Assembly (NCBI GenBank): GCA_000697055.1
Contig: JNDT01002282.1
Coordinates: 124,001 to 188,000, forward strand
Origin: Saksenaea vasiformis B4078
Taxonomy: Eukaryota; Mucoromycota; Mucoromycetes; Mucorales; Saksenaeaceae
Length of the DNA stretch: 64,000 nt
Reading direction: 5' to 3'
Both the position numbers and the translations under genes were made by a program. The notes beneath the pieces are model-generated. The model was not told the origin of the DNA. It made no database searches and saw nothing but the letters and a program-made list of their open reading frames with translations. This document shows, one piece after another, positions 33,877 through 45,807 of the stretch; position 1 is the first letter of the stretch, and each line of letters begins with the position of its first letter.

Positions 33877-36800
33877 TTACCGTCGTTCTTTGACGAAATA
33901 TTTAAGAAAAATAAACGACATGGAAAGAGTAATAAGAACAAATAAACAGAGTCTAGTTACATCCTTCCAAAAACCCTGTCCATTGAAGCCAAATCTTGCC
34001 AAGATAATCGGCCCTGGTATTTGAATGTCCGCAATTGACTTGTCGCGTAGCGTGATATCCTTGAGTTCATTGACGATCAACGCTTCATAGCCATAATTAA
34101 AGAAACTCAGATATTTCAGCCAGCTAAAATAGTCGCTTCCCGTTATTCCATGCTTTCACGTAGTACGCACCCTTACCTTAAGAAAGATGGGATATGATCT
34201 AACAACAAATAGAAAAAAGTCAAACCATAGTCCGTCTTCTTGGCAACAACTTACCTTTATTCAGTAAGAATCCTCCAAAAAGCATAGAGAATAAGATCAC
34301 CAAATTGGCTAGAAGGTTTGCCGCGGAAACACTCTTAAATGCAGTCGCGAAACACAGACAAAGTCCAGCCGCAGCAAGATTAAACAGAATAAGCACCAAG
34401 AGAAATTTGCCAAATACAGTAACGGATGGATTCAACCCGATCATATAGTAGCTCACTGAACCCATCACCAGAGGAGGAAAGACCCGGAGAGGAATGATAT
34501 CAAACAAGATTTTGGCAACAAAATAACTTGCAGGATTATAGTAGCCATTTTCCCGTTCACGCATAAATAAGACGCGTTCCTTGCTAAACATATCCAAAGC
34601 GCTGGTCGAGGCAAAGCCAAGCAAGGCGCACATGAAAAATAGAACGCCAAGGCGGTTCTGGACACCGGATAGATCAACTTCAACTTGCCAAAATAAGCAG
34701 CCAAGCAATACACCAAGCACAAGAGAACATCCAAAATGCGCAAAAAATAAGAATGGATTGCGGTATAGATTAATAAAGGTACGCGAAGATAAGAGAGACT
34801 ATCAAGAGGTTAAGCAAACCGCCATGCATTTAAAGCGTGACTTACTAGTTCATGGAAGAACTGTAGCATCGAAAGAGGTGAGTAGGCATTGCCGGGTAGA
34901 TCTACGCGGACAGAATAAGGGCCACTTTCTGGTGCCACCTGCTGGATACGTGATTGAACATGTCGATAGAATTGGGATGCTTTGTAAGATTCGTAAAGAT
35001 GATGTGCATGATTGGCTTCTGACAAAAGGTCAAATTCGGCCGCTGCATCCCGACTTATATGACGTAATGTATCCGACAAAAGGCGTGTGGATGGCTCATC
35101 CAAAGCTTCGGCATCCTCTTCCTCCGGCGTGCTTTCTGAATCTTCCGGTTTCTTCATCGTCAGATCAACTTTTTTAATGGTTAGCTTCTCGCTTTGCCAA
35201 GACAAGTGTGTTGTCTTACTTAGATAGTCTGCGACGTTGTAATCCGTAGGTACAGGGAATCCAAGATCGCGAAAGTACTGCGATGTTGCATGGGCGGGAC
35301 CAAAATAGACCTTTATTATGTTCATACTTATTGAGCTTTCTTTCTTTTTATTTACAGAACGTCCCTCCTTTTTTTTTTCAATTAGCTAACTTACCACGCG
35401 ACCACCAGCAAGGAGTAATAGTGAATCAAACATTTTAAAGATATTGGATCGAGGCTAACATACTACATAAACGACAACTTTCCTTCTTTCCATTGTGCTT
35501 TACTTACTTGATGAATGGTCACAACCACCGTTCTTCGTCCTTGTTGGGTTAAGCGTTGTAGACACTCCATGACCATGCCCGCATTGTAAGCATCAAGACC
35601 GCTGGTTGGTTCATCCAAGAAAAGAAGACTTGGACTGGTCACGAGTTCTTTACCAATACTTCCCCGCCGCTTTTCACCTCCACTGATACCACGTTGACCA
35701 GGGACACCGATAACAACATCAGCAATACCACGAATACCCAGCTCTTCCATGACATCTTCCACTTTCTTTTGTTTCATGATGGTTGGCATGGCTCGTGGTA
35801 ACCGTAACATGGCAGCGTACATCAATGTCTCACGAACGGTCAGGGTTCCCATTAAAGTATCATCCTGATCGACAAATCCTGTCATACGTTTAAACTGCGG
35901 TCGATCAGGAACAATGCCATTGATCATGGCACGGCCACTTGTAACACCACGTTTATGTTTGCGTGCCAAAATATCCAAAAGACTTGATTTACCAGCACCC
36001 GAAGGTCCCATAACAGCAAGAAGTTGACCTGGTTCAACATACCCATTGATACCTGACAACACCGTCTTACCACCTACAGTGCCGATGAGTCCTCCGCATT
36101 GGATAAAAGCGTTTAGACATTACCGACAGTGTAGCATATATCATCAAATGTCAAAAGAACTTCTTTTCGATCGGCGTTCCAATCCGCTTCTGTTTGTTCT
36201 TGGTCATCTTCTTCGGATAATTCAATCCGAGTGCCAAACACTTTTTTCTGTCGTTTGACGGATGCTTTGATAATAACGAAAAGAATGAGAAAAGCCATAA
36301 GGATGGAGACCAAGATAACGGACTCAGTGTAGCGCGAAAATTGCCGAGCCTATGCCGATTCATCAGAAAAAAAAAAGAAAGACTTCTGGTTTTTGGTAAC
36401 GTACAATGGGTTGAACATCCAACCTATCTTGTTCATTGATACATTCACCAACATCACAATCCAGGGCAATGTTATCAGGAAAAACATCCACCAAGGTCGA
36501 ATATTCTTCGAAAGGTTAGTCTTTTCTTTTCTTTTTTTTCCTCCACCGGTGTTCTCACTCCTTACCATTGTACCAGCAATCTTTTCCACCTTTACATTTC
36601 CATTCCGAGGGGCCTTTGACATTCGCCACTAGTTCGGACATATCTTTGCGCAGTTCCAGCGGATGCACTAAAACTCCCCCCTTTTTTTTGTATTATCACT
36701 TACCCAAATCTCTGCCACACATAAAAGTTCCTTTCATACAACTGCATTCTGCTTTTGCGCAATAACCATGGACACCATCCTCTTCAAAAGCTAATGAAAA

Positions 36801-37570
36801 AAACAAAAAGGTAAATAATCTCTTTCTCTATCCAGAGTAGCGTACTTGTCTGTGTGCATTCACTAAGTTTGCAGTAGAATTGTTCTTCAACATCTTTCCA
36901 AAACTGAAATACGCATGCATGGTCTTGCCATTCACATTGCAGGGAGATGTGTGTATTTTCAATCCATGGTATATCTAAATGTTGGTGGTTATGCGAATTG
37001 TATTTTCAAATGAAGTGGGGAAAGTACTGGTCGCAGAGCACCAGGCGTGCATCGATTTTAGACCGAGAGCCGTTTTGATACAAGTGCCATTGACGCCTTT
37101 CCCTGACTGACAAGCAAAATCATTCTGACAAACGTTGCAGTTGACACCTCCCCAGCTAAACTCAGTTTACTCAGTATTGTTATTTCTTTTTCTTTTGTTG
37201 TACCCATCATCACATGCACATGTATCTCCTTGACGAAGGGGTCTGTCAGATGCATATAAAGAGCCACAAAGAGGTTTTGAACAATCCCGATCCCCTAATA
37301 GCAGTAGTTGACTTAGATGAGGTTTCTATGATTCTTTATGCATGATGGAGTACCCCATCCTTGTGGACATTGGCAGGTGCCGTTTAATTCGCAAATACCA
37401 CCATTGGTACAGTTATTGGTTGGTAATTGACAGTTAAAACAAGGGGGACATTCAGGACATTGCCGTTTGTCAAAAGGACGATGAAATGGCATGAGAGGAG
37501 GGGGGAAGGAAGGGAAAAGCTTGAAAACAAGGTTTTTCCCGTCAAAAGCCCAGCAACAAGCAAGGTTCAC
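33877..37570 (-). CDS. ADP1: Adp1-like ABCG-family transporter with Cys-rich EGF-like N-terminal domain
   Basis: Multi-exon half transporter; the stop is at 33877. The N-terminal lumenal domain (from about 37510 down) has CPPCFNC and an EGF-like CTNGGICELNGTCQC, as in yeast Adp1. Then comes a transmembrane helix (VSILMAFLILFVIIK), an acidic linker and the nucleotide-binding domain: Walker A GPSGAGKSS, signature ISGGEKRR, Walker B LLFLDEPTSGLD and His switch TIHQ (35463-36062). The C-terminal membrane domain spans about 33877-34740 (VLGVLLGCLFWQ, FASTSALDMF, VFPPLVMGSVSYYMIG, LLANLVILFSMLFGG). Substrate unknown even in yeast; likely endomembrane. The 5' end is unresolved: no convincing signal peptide or ATG was found upstream of 37570, and an ATG-led frame at 37845 may be a first exon. 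Confidence 0.87.
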
Positions 37571-38112
37571 CAGTCACGGTCACCTGGACAACATGCACTT
37601 TTAAAGGGAAACCTTAACGGTTTTTCGCGTGCGAATGACTGATCTTTTGTTTGTGGGAAAAAAAGCGGGCAAAGAAATTGATGGACAGAGAGCTGTTTGA
37701 TATTCTGGAAAGTAGGAAAAGAGATGGATTTTCTTAATTCATCGATTACGGGCGTTTTCCTCCGCAAATGTTGCGTGTTGCACAGCCAAGTCGGAACCTT
37801 GCTATCTAATTTGGCAAGTGTACACACCTGTTTGACAAGTGACATGAATTAAAAAGAAAATGGCATTTCTTTTTTATAGATGGCAAATTTTTTGGGTACA
37901 TGATACAAGAGATAACAAGGGTAAAATAAGAGAAAGAAAAGAGGGAAGAAAGGGATGCTCCAGGCATAAAGAGAAAGAAGAAATGATAACAAGATGAAAA
38001 ATTACAAAACGAACAAACATTCTATCTTCGGCGCGTAGTTATTTTTTTTACATGTCTAGAGAAGAGTTCGGAGGAGGAAGAGGAGGAAGAAGGTTTTCTG
38101 GAAGAAGGATGA

Positions 38113-38972
38113 TCATCTGTTGAGGTGATGATGAGCGGAGATGTAATGTAGTACTGTGTCATTACCAGAGTTGCCATCGTAAGGCAGAATGTCAAGCACC
38201 TGACCATTTTCTTCTTCTTCTTCATCTAACATGGGTTGTAGAATGCGCCTTCTTGCATTGATGAACCAGTTACTGATTTGGTTCAATGTGAGATTTGTTT
38301 GTCTTGCTAAAGCGATTTTTTCTTCTTCGGTTGGATAAGGATGTTTCTTGTGCTTAGCTAACCAATCGCGGAGTATTGCAGTGACAGCCTTGGGTAAGTT
38401 ACCCCGTCGTTTTCTTGTCTTAATGTTGTTATTCCGACCAGCGGAAGTTTCAGAAGGTCTGGAGCGTAGACGAGTTGTTCTTGGTGGTGGTGAAGTACTT
38501 TTAGGAGGTGGAGAAGGAAGATCACGAGAAGGTAGAGGAGGTGTAGGTGATGAAACGAGTGATGGAACGGGAGATGCTGGATGGTCTAGTAAAAAAAAAA
38601 AAAAAGATAGAGTATGTGTGTGAGTATTCCACGTGGGGAAGAGATGATGATGATGATTATTTATTTTATTTTATTTTTTTTCTCTTTTTACCTTTAGACA
38701 AAGTCATAATATCAGCCCAAAATCGGCCATTATGTTCCAACATTTCATGAATTCTTTTTTTATGTGTTTCAATCGAAGGAACATAATGTGGGTCACCATA
38801 GGGAATATGAATATGTTCAAGATCTCCCGAGCCATCTTTTACAAATTCATGATCGTGAAAGAGTATGACAGGGCTGAAAATGCGCAGCTATTAAAAATAT
38901 AATAATACTCAGCAAACCAATATAAAATTTCCACAGTATAACTTGTACCTGTTTGTCGGAGCACGTTGACAT
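38113..38972 (-). CDS. TALE-class homeobox transcription factor
   Basis: Three exons: 38949-38972, 38692-38887 and 38113-38585; phases agree, giving 230 aa. The homeodomain near the C-terminus has the TALE three-residue loop extension and helix 3 ([35 protein letters not shown]). A Ser/Pro-rich linker ([19 protein letters not shown]) precedes it. The N-terminus ([30 protein letters not shown]) is unrelated to known domains. Fungal TALE proteins (Cup9/Tos8 type and mating-type HD1) are DNA-binding regulators. Nothing here marks it as a mating-type protein. The 38692-38972 exons are supported only by splice phase and the conserved appearance of the peptide. Confidence 0.86.
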
Positions 38973-41948
38973 GGTGAATGAGGACAAAAAAGAGAAAAAG
39001 GCGAAATGGAAGACGGAAAGGTAAGGAATCAAGAGATGGGGACGAAAGAAAGTAGAAAGAGAAAACTGTCAAAAAGAAAAGAAAGAAAGTACTTAGGTTT
39101 TCTTTTCTCGCATGAAAATAAATAAATAAAAAAGAAGGCAAAAAAAAAAAGAGAGTAGAAGAGGTAGGAGAAGGTAAAACCGAAAGGGTTACTGCAATAA
39201 AAAGAAAAAGAGTGAGGGAACAAGTGCACAGAAGATATATGCCTATAGAAAAAAGCCACCGTTTTGTACGACGCATGACCAAAAGAGAAAAAAATGACAT
39301 TTGCAACTGGACAGATCATATGAACAAGTATAGTTAAGTAAAAAAGAAGTTATTGTATAAGTATGGTTGTCTAAGCAACATAAAAGTACATAGTAACCAT
39401 GGTATCAACTGATCAAAAAGTCAAAATACAAAAAAAAATGACAGGACACTATCTACTGCGCTTTGACCATCTGAGCAAATCTGACCCAATCACTTCCATC
39501 AAATGATATAGTAAAAATAAGCCCATTTTTTTTATAAACCTATTATTACTTCTTCTTCTTTGTTTTTCTTATTCTCTTTCCCGATTTTACTTTAAATTCC
39601 TCTTCTTTCATTTTTTCAATAGGCTAAAAAAGAAAGGGTTCTATTTTGTTGAGACATGCCAAATAAGCCTTCGGTTTATGTCGCACGGTAAATATTCAGG
39701 TGAGTTTACTTGTCCGATGCCAAATTTAGGTTGGCGTACAATTTACTGTTTCACTGAGCCCCTCTTTCCCAAACGTTTTTCTTTTTTGTGTTTAATGGGA
39801 AGATCAGTGAGAAAAATAAAAAAACGGCTGATTGTCATGTACATCTCTTTTTTTTTTCCCACATGATCGGATACACTCTATTTTATCGGGGCTTCTTGTG
39901 GAAAAACACTATTCTTTCGTTTCTTTATTTGGATAAAAGAAACGTGGTAGTTGAAAACTGGTGGGAATGGAGGACAAGAAAAAAAAATGTCAGAATCTTC
40001 TTCACATGTTTAAGAACCCTGTTCGAACCGGACTTTTTTCGATTTAACCGGACTATACTATCAGTGATTGTACAACTGAGGCATTTTCCATCTCTAGACA
40101 CAGAAAATGAAAACACAGACAAACGAGAGAGAGACAGACAGAAAGAGATTAGTAAAAAAGGAAGATAAACTAATATAAGTAAAAGGAAGTCCGCATAGAA
40201 AACGAGGTAATGCATTCTCATCATGCAACTATATTACAATGCGTCTTTCAATGAAAACAACTTCCTTCTTCGGTACCAAGGCAACTGTAATGCCGACTTT
40301 TAACCATAATAAAATAAACCGCGCAACATGGATCAACAGTAGTAATACATGTTCCTTCTGCTAATTTACCCCATCCTTTGTGTGGTGTGACTCGTTGGGA
40401 CTTATCATAATGGCTTAATCATCAATCCATAAAAGTAAGCATGCAGTTTGAAACGCGTTTCAGTAATAGATGACGTGATACGCAGATCCTTACGAAATGA
40501 CGTGGACTGATCATCCACGAATTGACACCCGCCCTTCTTACGGTCTATCCGTCACATGTCACTGACATTATCCGTTTCTTTAATCCACGCTAAAGTGCGT
40601 GACAAAAAAGGGTCCATATGCATCGTGGTCTAAAGTGGGGCATAGAACCCTACTTCTCTAGTTTACCAAGTAGAATAACTCGAGAGAAAGCATATCATCT
40701 TCTATAAAGAAAGGAGATCGGAGTTCTCCGTGATTTTTGAAAGTGCTGTCATCATCGCATAAAAAATACGTCAACATACCTTTGGAAATCAGTCCTTACT
40801 AAACTCTTCCAATGCCAAACGCGAGGCCTAGCACCTTAGAATGAGTGCGAATTGTCCGCTGTTGCTGTTATGGATGACCTAACGCTGCGGGTCTCGGTTG
40901 CAATCAATTGTCGTAACTCAGGATAGTGAGAAGTTTTTTTTGAACTACGATGTAGTCCGGACGGCGGAGCAATTTCGTTCTATGAATACGCAATGTTAGT
41001 CGTTGTGATCTTGCAGAAATCAGTGACTTGCTTGTGATGTGGGTGTAACGAATTGCTGTCTGTCATGGTCACAGCTAGAAAATACTTTAGAAGCGGCGTA
41101 CTTGTCTATCAGGATAACCAGCGTCTTCTACGTAAGCGCTCTGCGAAATTAGTAACATTTACTGGCAAGAGTTCAAGAACTCTCAAGGTGGCCCTTACAG
41201 ATCAGCATCACCATAAGCTATAACAGTAGGTTGTGGATGATGTATATGTTCTCCTGACTGTCAGTGGGCGGCGCCTCCTTGAAGGCGTCGCCGACTTGCA
41301 GTGCGGTTCAATGATGATATCCTATCTAAACCATAGATATTAGCTTTACAACTAGAGAGATATCATCACATACGTCATGAGGTGGACTCTGCCAACAAGC
41401 ACTCCGTCGTGCAGAGTATAACAGCATCGGATTTTCCCTGTGGCAATTAAGACCGTGTAACCTGATGATCGTGTAAGTATAGCTTGCTATAATCAAGTAT
41501 CTGATCCACTTACAGTGCATGAATATCATTGCTTAGCATTACGATGTATATCCGGGACTCTACCACGCTAACTATCGGTTGGAGCGTTTTGGCGGTTTCT
41601 AAATGTGCAACCCCTTTTGGGTTTTACTCATTTTTTGGGTTGCATTTCCAGGCCTTTGAAGAACATCCCAAAGAATGATAATAATAATGACAACCATGTT
41701 TCTTCATTTGTAGTTCAGAATGCGGCTGATTCCTTGTAATATTCATTGTGTTATTGGGCTGTTTACTGTGTTGCTGTACGCTGAATGACGCCACTGTCCC
41801 CATTTTTGGAACACCGAAAAGACTGACATATGGGCGCGCCAGCGTTTGGGGATTATCGCTTTTGAGATGTATATATAAAAAAAGGGGGGGGGGAAAGAAG
41901 CAGTGGTATATCCCGTTATTCGTTGTTGTTTTAACTTCTTTCTCTGGC
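38973..41948. other. Long gene-free region upstream of the homeobox gene
   Basis: About 3 kb, rich in A/T and purine/pyrimidine runs from 39000 to 40200. No coding signature found on either strand. A GC-rich hairpin (GGCGGCGCCT near 41266, imperfect inverse near 41285) is present. It probably holds 5' regulation and UTR for the two divergent genes. Confidence 0.5.
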
Positions 41949-43292
41949 ATGGTCATTCAGCAACGCAATATGAAATCAAATGCTTCCATTGACGATCTTG
42001 TCCTGAACGATTCATGGCATCATGTCGCCTCATACGAAACAGAAGATACAGCAGCGCTCTTAGATAAACAACAACATAGAAGAACAATTCATTGGAACGA
42101 ATTGCCTTCATGGATGCAAGATAACGTCTTTATTACTGCTGGTTATCGTCCACCAATGCCAGATTATACGAAATGCTTTAAATCCTTATTTTATCTTCAT
42201 AACGAATGGGGTCCGTGCACACTATCTATCCATCTGTTCAATATTTTAACGTTTTGTCTAGTTAATATATGGAGTCATTTATTGGCTTTCATCGGTTTTC
42301 TGGGTCTTGGCCTCCATTTTTTATGGAGCCAACCTTTCGCAGATAGTCTTACCAAATTCGACTACGCCTACTTTTTTGTATTTATCGGTGGAGCCTTAGT
42401 ATGCTTAGGATTCAGCAGCAGTTTCCACTGTCTGGCATGTCATTCGGAACCGGTCGCCGCTGCATGGAATCGTTGCGACTATGTTGGTATCACAACCCTG
42501 ATTGTGTAAGTTAAATCACAGCCCCAGACTCCGTTCCTGACATCTTCCATAGTGGATCTTACTACCCTGTGATTTATTATGGTTTTCATTGCCATCCAGT
42601 CCTTCAAAGTACAAAAAAAGAAAAAGAACCATGGTAGGACCGCGATGTCTCACAAAAACTTTTCTTAGCTGTCTACTTGACCATGGTATCCGTTTTGGGC
42701 ATCATTACGGTATAAACTTATTCGGCCTTTCTTGTTTTGGACTGACAGGCTTGCTAGGCTGTTGTGACCCTTCATAAACATTTCCGTACGCCTGCTTATC
42801 GATGGATGCGTACGACTCTTTTCCTCGCACAAGGCCTTTTTGGACTTATCCCTACCCTCCATGGTATCTGGATCTATGGTGTACGTACATCCGAGGAAAG
42901 AAATGAAGGAAAACTGATATGGATCCATGTAGTTCCTCCGATCGCTGGATACCATCTCGTTGGGCAACATGATAATAATGGGTGCAAGTTATGTCGTTGG
43001 CGCATTGATCTATGGATACAGGTAAATATCCTTTCTGCTTCCTTGCTTTTTTTTCCTAATCCATTCCTTTAGAATACCGGAACGATGGTATCCCGGCTCC
43101 TTCAATATTTGGGTAAGAAAAACTACATGGCACTCAAATGGGATGATGCTTATTGTTCATACGTAGTTCTCTTCGCATCAGATCTTTCACATTTTCGTAG
43201 TCATTGCTTTGATCTCCCATTACGTGGGTGTAATGAAAGCTATGGCATTCTGGCATGATAAAAATAATGCTGTATGCAATAGCTTCGTGTAA
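41949..43292 (+). CDS. PAQR/Izh-type (adiponectin receptor-like) seven-helix protein
   Basis: Seven exons: 41949-42505, 42553-42608, 42669-42709, 42758-42880, 42933-43021, 43073-43112 and 43167-43292; every phase agrees, giving 343 aa. Hallmarks of the family: ELPSWMQDNVFITAGYRPP, HNEWGPCTLSIHLFN (early His), SSSFHCLACHSE (zinc His), CDYVGI and the final SSHQIFHIFVV with its two zinc His. Seven hydrophobic helices are present. In yeast the Izh proteins affect zinc and sterol homeostasis; animal relatives have ceramidase activity. The start ATG was chosen before the cytoplasmic N-terminal tail; a second ATG lies seven codons later. Confidence 0.92.
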
Positions 43293-43349
43293 ATAGTAGA
43301 TGAATTAGAAAGTCCAGTCTTTTTGTTTTATTATTGGCCAGCCATTAGT

Positions 43350-44090
43350 CTATAGTCCCATAGCTTCTTTCAACATCGCCTTCCTCTTTTCCACTTCCTC
43401 TGCCTCTGCTGCGGGTGTATCAAGCATATCACTGACGGTGCTCGTCACGAATGGTGGACGTCTTTGATGAACGATCTCGTCCACCTTGGCATCCAAGTTC
43501 TCTAATGTAATAAATTCCGAGGTGGAGTTGTAAAGTTTCACAAGCTGCTTCAATCTTTCTTCACGTTTTCTTTCTTCATGAGCTCGTCGATTGGCAATGC
43601 GCTGGCCCTCACGGTCAAACGTAGTCTCCGATTGAGGTAACTCCAAATCAAGCATTCGGACAACCTCACGTTCATGCTCTTTCTGTTGCTGTCGTTCCTT
43701 TTCCAATGCTTGTCGAAGCTGTTGCATCTTCTCTTCTTGAATAGCTCTCTTTGTAGCGGAAGCTGCCTCACGGCGTCCGTGCTTTTCCAACAATTCGCGC
43801 GCATACTCATGACGAAGCGTACGCAACTCCTCACGGTGCTGCTTTTTAGGACTCGCTGTTGCTTCTTTGGGCTTTCCTTCGGGGTTGGGCAAATGTGATG
43901 GTAATGAACTACCGAGGTGACGGCGTTTACGTTCTATCTTTGGTGTCTCTCTTGCACCTTCAGGTGGTGTAAAGCCAGGAGCATAGCCGCGGACACCAGG
44001 GATGTAGTCTGGTGTGGCTGACATGAAACGAACAGAGACATACTGCTGGCATGGCCGATAAAAAGCGGAAAGACGACCCAATCGTTGCAT
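43350..44090 (-). CDS. PET123: Mitochondrial small ribosomal subunit protein mS26 (Pet123-like)
   Basis: 246 aa, single exon, ATG at 44088-44090. The first ~25 residues (MQRLGRLSAFYRPCQQYVSVRF) form an Arg-rich presequence. A central Glu/Lys/Arg-rich helix (about 95-195) and the C-terminal motif LYNSTSEFITLENLDAKVDEIV match fungal Pet123/mS26. Only 58 bp separate its stop from the PAQR stop, so the two genes converge. Confidence 0.82.
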   Translation of the reverse strand: MQRLGRLSAFYRPCQQYVSVRFMSATPDYIPGVRGYAPGFTPPEGARETPKIERKRRHLGSSLPSHLPNPEGKPKEATASPKKQHREELRTLRHEYARELLEKHGRREAASATKRAIQEEKMQQLRQALEKERQQQKEHEREVVRMLDLELPQSETTFDREGQRIANRRAHEERKREERLKQLVKLYNSTSEFITLENLDAKVDEIVHQRRPPFVTSTVSDMLDTPAAEAEEVEKRKAMLKEAMGL

Positions 44091-44224
44091 GGTGTGTGGT
44101 GCCAGTCAAGGTGATCTCTTTTTCTTTTCACAGGCCCATAAACATGAGACTGGGTTTCGCTACACGCACCCCATTGGCGCATCCATCAAATGACGTCAAT
44201 AAAAATCAACCAATCAAGTAATCT

Positions 44225-44340
44225 CCGTACCTCACAGGTGCCCGCAGCACTGCCTCCATTCCACAAGAGGACAAAACCCGGGCCTAACAAAGAGGCTGGA
44301 TGGCAGCTCTCTAACCGCCTTACCACTTGATAAGTGGACA
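44225..44340 (-). repeat. tRNA-derived SINE-like element
   Basis: On the minus strand TATCAAGTGGTAAGGCGG resembles the A box / D-arm of a class II (Ser/Leu) tRNA, and CCCGGGTTTTGTCC, 50 bases later, resembles the B box / T-arm. The clover-leaf is not intact (no matching acceptor stem seen), so it is not a functional tRNA gene. No second copy was seen in the window. Confidence 0.38.
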
Positions 44341-44778
44341 AATAAAAACACCTTAACCAGGACTTCGATTGCCATATACCGGTGACCATCGCTGTGAACT
44401 ACAATGTGTTCCTGCAGATGCAATCACCCAAGACTATACAAATCAAATAAATATTTGTTGAACATGATGGTAAAACTTACCAAAGGAGAACCGGTTAAGG
44501 CAAACCGCTGCGGAGACTCGCACCTAACAATGGGGTCACATCTTAGTAGAACATCTCCGCAGCGGTGCAAAAGGAGTCTAAAGAGATAGCTGTAGTTAAA
44601 TCGTTCATTGACATAAGAAGATATACTTTCCTTGTAAGTTACCAGCATTGCGGTCACCGTTCAACGCGGGATGAAATCATAACTGATAATGCGTAAGAAG
44701 AGGAAGATAAATACATGCGTTTCTTGTCGAAGAAAATAAAAGATTGTCTTACTTGGAAAAGGAGCTTAAACGGTTTGA
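44341..44778. other. Intergenic region with a 12-bp inverted repeat
   Basis: CCGCTGCGGAGA (44505-44516) and its exact inverse TCTCCGCAGCGG (44554-44565), 37 bp apart, could form a hairpin or be the ends of a very small element. No gene seen. Confidence 0.45.
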
Positions 44779-45527
44779 TTATACATCACTTGATATCATT
44801 TCCAATTGAGAGGTATCTGCACCAGGAGAGTGTTCTCTTGCGATTGTATGCGTATAAATGAAGGTTAGAAATTATCCAAAACACAGCGCACTTACCGATA
44901 ACATGTTTGGTTGAAGACAAGAAACAGGGGTTGAATTTTCCCAATCTGATGAGAAAAATTGTTGGAGGCAGTCCAAGACACGTTGATCCATCCAAGACAT
45001 CTTTCACATTCTGACACTCACAGTTCCCACACAGCTTTTTGTCTACATCGACTGCTGGTAAGAATGAGATAAATGAGATGCAACACGTAGACTACTCACA
45101 TTCTTACTACAGTTAACGAAGTTGATGCTGAACGTTTGCGTGCAACAACCGAACTGAAAGACATATTATGTGTAAAAAAATAACCACCGGATGGGAAGGT
45201 ACCCTGATCCAAAATGAGACAGTTTTCGACATCACAAGCCGGTGTCTTATCACAATCAGGTTGATAACGCGCTTTTAACGAACACTGAGATTACATGACG
45301 TAAAAAGCGTATGAAATCGCAACTATCAGGTTCATCAGGATACACTGATGTGTGAAGAACTGATGCATAACACCGGGATAGTTCAGTACATCTTTGTGTG
45401 ACACGTGAATCTGGAGGTTGAAGGACAGCTCTGCTGTTAAACGGTTCCCACGTCTCTGAAACAGTACTCTGCCGTTACGTATTACAGGACATGTAAAGCG
45501 ACAGCAAACATATACAGCTGCAGACAA
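44779..45527 (-). CDS. Cysteine-rich, probably extracellular protein, 5' end unresolved
   Basis: Minus-strand coding segments separated by short introns (ends near 45352-45293, 45211-45162, 45101-45050 and 44892-44835). Readable pieces: RFTCPVIRNGRVLFQRRGN, CDKTPACDVENCLILDQ, FGCCTQTFSINFVNCSKN and SCVGT. The terminal exon reads SPGADTSQLEMISSDV, ending at a TAA at 44779-44781. Cys pairs and N-glycosylation sequons (NCS, NQT) suggest a secreted or lumenal protein. Upstream frames lack an ATG and signal peptide before 45527, so a first exon is missing or lost. Family not recognised. Splice choices are plausible but not certain. Confidence 0.45.
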
Positions 45528-45689
45528 TAACGCAAGATTGCTTTAGTCAAATGTATGGGTACCCATTTTCGACAGCTGAGAGTTGAAGAGGAGGCAATCA
45601 AGAAATGTTTGCTATAGCCAGGCAACATTGCCGCTTATCGAAGCATGTGATACAGCACTGATCAGAAATCGAAAGGGAAGCAAAACAGT

Positions 45690-45807
45690 AAAATTTAACA
45701 TTGTAAAGCAAATAAAATTGTCCAGCAAAAGAAAAAGAAGCTATCGCTAAAATTTAACAAAGAAAAAGGAAGTTGTGCAGCAAAAAAAAATAAAATAAAA
45801 TCTATCG
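45690..45807. repeat. Two-unit direct repeat just 3' of the Fanzor gene
   Basis: Two imperfect units of about 60 bp: TTTAACATTGTAAAG.. TTGTCCAGCAAAA.. GCTATCGCTA, and TTTAACAAAGAAAAAG.. TTGTGCAGCAAAA.. TCTATCGCTA. The second abuts the Fanzor stop codon. In Fanzor and TnpB systems the guide RNA is read from this 3' region, so it is worth noting; no RNA structure was computed. Confidence 0.5.

Noticed and set aside
42880..42970. Apparent frame change in the PAQR gene
   Set aside because: A 52-bp intron (42881-42932, GTACGT..ATGTAG) resolves it and all seven exons agree in phase.
44225..44340. Functional tRNA gene
   Set aside because: A- and B-box-like sequences are present but no acceptor stem or anticodon arm closes properly.
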